Assembly: GCA_910586575.1 (NCBI GenBank)
Contig: CAJUJQ010000157.1
Location: 1-6,982, forward strand
Source: an uncultured Clostridia bacterium
GTDB taxonomy: Bacteria > Bacillota > Clostridia > Oscillospirales > Butyricicoccaceae
Length of the DNA: 6,982 nucleotides
Reading direction: 5' to 3'
Position numbers and translations under genes: made by a program. Each line of letters opens with the position of its first letter. The first letter of the stretch is position 1. The notes beneath the pieces are model-generated. The model was given only the letters and a program-made list of their open reading frames with translations. It searched no databases and was not told the DNA's origin. Below are positions 4,832 to 6,982 of this stretch, piece by piece.

Positions 4832-4939
4832 ATGATGACTTTGATTCTGACCGCTCTGGTACTCGCCGCAATGACGGCTTCCCATCTTGCAAACCCGGTT
4901 GTTGTCACCGCTTCTGAAAACGAATATGACTATCGCTGA
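4832..4939 (+). CDS. Small hydrophobic peptide, array copy 4 (diverged tail)
   Basis: 35 residues. The N-terminal 23 match the other copies apart from Ala10Val, but the tail differs at six positions (Thr24Val, Ser26Thr, Pro28Ser, Asp29Glu, Ser30Asn and Gly31Glu against copy 1), reading VVTASENE before the unchanged YDYR. Both Tyr codons in YDYR changed from TAC to TAT and the stop from TAA to TGA, so the nucleotides drifted while the last four residues stayed fixed. GGAGG at 4819-4823 is its Shine-Dalgarno. It is the last gene before the terminator at 4957-5008. This may be the oldest copy or a specialised variant. Confidence 0.77.
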   Translation: MMTLILTALVLAAMTASHLANPVVVTASENEYDYR

Positions 4940-4956
4940 TCCACGTCCATCAAAGC

Positions 4957-5008
4957 ATCGGAGCTGCTGCACAAAGTTTATCCACGTGCAGCAGCTCCGA
5001 TTTTATTT
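4957..5008 (+). terminator. Strong intrinsic terminator of the peptide array
   Basis: A perfect 16-bp stem pairs ATCGGAGCTGCTGCAC (4957-4972) with GTGCAGCAGCTCCGAT (4986-5001) across a 13-nt loop, followed by TTTATTT on the plus strand. It starts 17 nt after the stop of copy 4. The convergent rqcH gene ends at 5027, so its transcript would also meet this stem, but the minus strand has no good U tract after it. Confidence 0.9.
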
Positions 5009-5026
5009 CTATCCTTCAGGTTTTTC

Positions 5027-6799
5027 TCAGCGCACACGCAATGCCTCTATCCGGTCAGCATCCGGCGTTACATACGCGGTCTGATAAACGTGGTAAATGA
5101 CAAATCCGGGCTTTGCGCCGGTGGGCTTTTTGACATAGCGCACCGGGGTATAATCTACCGGGACAAGGCTCGATGTCCGCGCCTTGGAATGGTAAGCGGC
5201 AATCATGGCGGCTTCCGTCATAGCCTGGTCGGTCGGTTCGCGCCCGTCGGCAACCAAAATCACATGGGAACCGTGAATCTTCTGTGTATGGAACCAAATA
5301 TCCGACTTAAACGCCGTTTTCATGGTCAACAGGTCGTTTTGCAGGTTGTTTTTACCCGCGAACACGGCAAAGCCGTCACTCGTGCGGTACTCATACGGAC
5401 GGGCACGCACCGGCTTTGCGCGCTGGTTCTTCTGCTGCTTGTTGGACAGTACGCCGGTCTGGCGAAGCTCCTCGCGCAGCTGGGACAAGTCCTGCTCACA
5501 TTCGGCCTCGCTGATGGAGGCCAGCACGCTTTCGAGATAGTCTACGTCGCGCTCCCCCTGCTCGACCTGGACGGTCAGCACGGCCTCGGCTGTTTTTGCC
5601 TTATTATAAAGTTTATAGTAGCGCTGCGCGTTCTGCTGCGGGGAAAGCCGGACATCTAGTTCAATCTCGGTTTCCGGGCAGGATTCATCAAAATAATCGA
5701 TCACCTTCACCCGGTTCATCCCTTTTTCCAGCTGGTAAAGGTTCGCGGTGATGAGGTCGCCCAACCGTTTATGGCGTTCGCGGTTCGCGGTGTCGAGCAG
5801 CTCCTGCCGCTGTGCGGACAGCTTGCGCTGCGCGCGGTCACGCGCGTTCGTCACCGTGCGGATGAGGTCGGAAGCGCGCCGGTTCATGCGCTCGGCGCTG
5901 CTTTTCTTCTCGTAGTAAGCCGAGAGCAGCGCCGAAAAACTCTCCTCGGGCGTGACCCGCATCAAATCCCCATACTGCGTTATCGGAAAGCAGGAGAAAT
6001 CAAACACCGTGCCTTCCTCACGCCGCACCAGCAGATAAGGCTGCCCCTTGTTCTGACGCACAAACTCGGCAAAGCCGGCAAACACCCTGCCGACCGCTTC
6101 CCGCTCCGGCGCGGACAGGCGGCAAACAGGCTTATCCGTCTCGCCCACGGCGCGGCAGGCAATCTCCCGGCAGAGCAGCGGCGACAGCCCAATAAAATGG
6201 CTGAGCAGCCACTTATCCAGCCCCTTTTCGCCGTTTTCGGCCATCAGCGCGGCGGCAAGCCCCGCCCCCGAAATTTCCAGCGGGTCAATTTTGCCCTCCT
6301 GCGCGGGCGGCAGGCGGTAGAACAGCCCCGGCAACACCTGCCGCTTACCTGAAATATCGCCATCTACCCGGCGGATGGCGTCAATCACCCTTCCATCCCC
6401 GCCCTGCAAAATCAGGTTGGAGTATTTGCCCATCAATTCAATATTCAGGTATTTTTTACAGGGTACGCCAAGCTCGTCGGCAGTGTCCAGCTCAATCACA
6501 GCCATGCGCTCGAGCGCGTGCTGTGTCACCGAAACAATTTTCGCGCCCTGGATATGCTTTCGCAGCAGCATACAAAACATTGGCGGGGACGCCGGGTTCT
6601 CAATGTTTTTTTCGATAAAATGGATGCGCGGGGCGGCGGCGGCAACCGAAATCAGCAGGCGTTTGGCACCCACGCGGCCGCGGATTGCAAGGACGACCTC
6701 TTCCCGGTCGGGCTGGTGGACCTTTTCAATCCGCCCGCCCGCAAGCCCCTCGTGCAGCTCGCCCAGCACCGCCCGCAGCGTGACAGCATCCAATGGCAT
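5027..6799 (-). CDS. rqcH: RqcH / NFACT family ribosome-associated quality control factor (FbpA/YloA homolog)
   Basis: Bacterial Rqc2 homolog of 590 residues, a normal family length. In B. subtilis RqcH binds stalled 50S subunits carrying peptidyl-tRNA and recruits tRNA-Ala to add C-terminal alanine tails that mark the chain for degradation; older annotation calls the family fibronectin-binding protein A. Seen here: the NFACT-N start (GRIEKVHQPDREEVVLAIR, 22-40), ENPASPPMFCMLLRKHIQGA (67-86), ELMGKYSNLIL (121-131), LPGLFYRLPP (156-165), charged helical coiled-coil segments around 295-345 and 395-450, and the NFACT-R domain (about 470-575) with FAGKNNLQND, IWFHTQKIHGSHVIL and KPTGAKPGFVIYH. 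The position equivalent to the B. subtilis D97-R98 motif reads Glu97-Arg98. The ATG at 6799 has AGAGGAAG upstream. It appears to be transcribed alone. Confidence 0.95.
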   Translation of the reverse strand: MPLDAVTLRAVLGELHEGLAGGRIEKVHQPDREEVVLAIRGRVGAKRLLISVAAAAPRIHFIEKNIENPASPPMFCMLLRKHIQGAKIVSVTQHALERMAVIELDTADELGVPCKKYLNIELMGKYSNLILQGGDGRVIDAIRRVDGDISGKRQVLPGLFYRLPPAQEGKIDPLEISGAGLAAALMAENGEKGLDKWLLSHFIGLSPLLCREIACRAVGETDKPVCRLSAPEREAVGRVFAGFAEFVRQNKGQPYLLVRREEGTVFDFSCFPITQYGDLMRVTPEESFSALLSAYYEKKSSAERMNRRASDLIRTVTNARDRAQRKLSAQRQELLDTANRERHKRLGDLITANLYQLEKGMNRVKVIDYFDESCPETEIELDVRLSPQQNAQRYYKLYNKAKTAEAVLTVQVEQGERDVDYLESVLASISEAECEQDLSQLREELRQTGVLSNKQQKNQRAKPVRARPYEYRTSDGFAVFAGKNNLQNDLLTMKTAFKSDIWFHTQKIHGSHVILVADGREPTDQAMTEAAMIAAYHSKARTSSLVPVDYTPVRYVKKPTGAKPGFVIYHVYQTAYVTPDADRIEALRVR

Positions 6800-6982
6800 A
6801 AGATCACTTCCTCTCTGTTTTTTCTGAAGGAATTATTAACGTCGGCATCTATATATGATGGTATTTTTTGCAACGAAAACGGTTAACGACTGTATCCATA
6901 CGGAAATATCCAGCAACTCAGAAACGGTACACCAGTTTCCAAGTTTCAAGCGACAAAGGGCGGCTCAAAAAGCAGTTTATAT
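6800..6982. other. Region upstream of rqcH, no gene supported
   Basis: Non-coding as far as I can see. A weak minus-strand promoter candidate for rqcH is TTAACC (6886-6881), a 17-nt spacer and TACCAT (6863-6858), four of six matches in each hexamer. A short minus-strand frame open from the window edge ends at a TGA at 6948-6946 and could be the tail of another gene, but eleven codons are too few to call. Confidence 0.35.

Larger units (their letters stand above)
4361..4939 (+). repeat. Direct tandem repeat, 153-bp period, four gene copies
   Basis: Start codons fall at 4373, 4526, 4679 and 4832, exactly 153 bp apart. Each full unit has a 108-bp coding part and a 45-bp spacer carrying CCACCGGCCGAAATAAATGG and the Shine-Dalgarno of the next copy. 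Units one and two differ at only two coding positions; the fourth is the most diverged, mostly in its last third. The last unit ends at its stop codon and is followed by a terminator rather than another spacer. The near identity of units one and two points to recent duplication or gene conversion. Confidence 0.95.

Noticed and set aside
4361..4939. Tandem repeat as a CRISPR array or simple satellite
   Set aside because: The unit is 153 bp with no unique spacers, and it contains intact reading frames with ribosome binding sites and codon-aware substitutions.
4361..4939. Type I toxin-antitoxin locus with antisense RNA in each repeat
   Set aside because: The size and tandem layout fit, but I found no convincing minus-strand -10/-35 pair or terminator within the repeat unit. 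Kept only as one possible reading of the array.

Overview
The window looks like chromosomal DNA from a GC-rich member of the Bacillota, class Clostridia, most likely in the Oscillospiraceae/Ruminococcaceae range. The reasons are the gene content (RqcH/NFACT, YwlG-family and TIGR03905-type TSCPD proteins), GGAGG-type ribosome binding sites, sigma-A-like promoters and U-tract terminators. The assignment rests on gene content and composition only; no rRNA or other phylogenetic marker is present.

Layout. (1) Positions 1-175 hold a truncated copy of a foldback repeat (family A). It sits just downstream of a promoter, a ribosome binding site and a GTG start, all on the minus strand, and may interrupt a gene. 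(2) Positions 216-2707 are one minus-strand operon: promoter 2679-2707, a YwlG/UPF0340 protein, a HAD phosphatase (TTG start), a small TSCPD protein, an alpha/beta-hydrolase lipase, and an intrinsic terminator at 216-271. The genes are 17 nt apart, 1 nt apart and overlapping by 8 nt, which suggests translational coupling. (3) Positions 2719-3363 are an intergenic repeat cluster: element B (2719-3038) is split by a full copy of A (2861-3023), then come a hairpin terminator and element C (3208-3363). C abuts the stop codon of the next gene. (4) Positions 3364-3762 hold a minus-strand SCP2 sterol-carrier-like gene with its promoter. (5) Positions 3763-4160 have no supported gene. (6) Positions 4161-5008 are a self-contained plus-strand unit: promoter, a leader of about 177 nt, four tandem genes for a 35-residue hydrophobic peptide at an exact 153-bp period, and a strong terminator. 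(7) Positions 5027-6799 encode RqcH on the minus strand, with its promoter region behind it.

The most unusual content is the tandem peptide array. The four open frames are intact, each has its own Shine-Dalgarno, and the changes between copies keep the reading frame and the C-terminal YDYR. I do not recognise the family. Everything else is housekeeping or conserved-hypothetical genes interspersed with small non-autonomous repeats.
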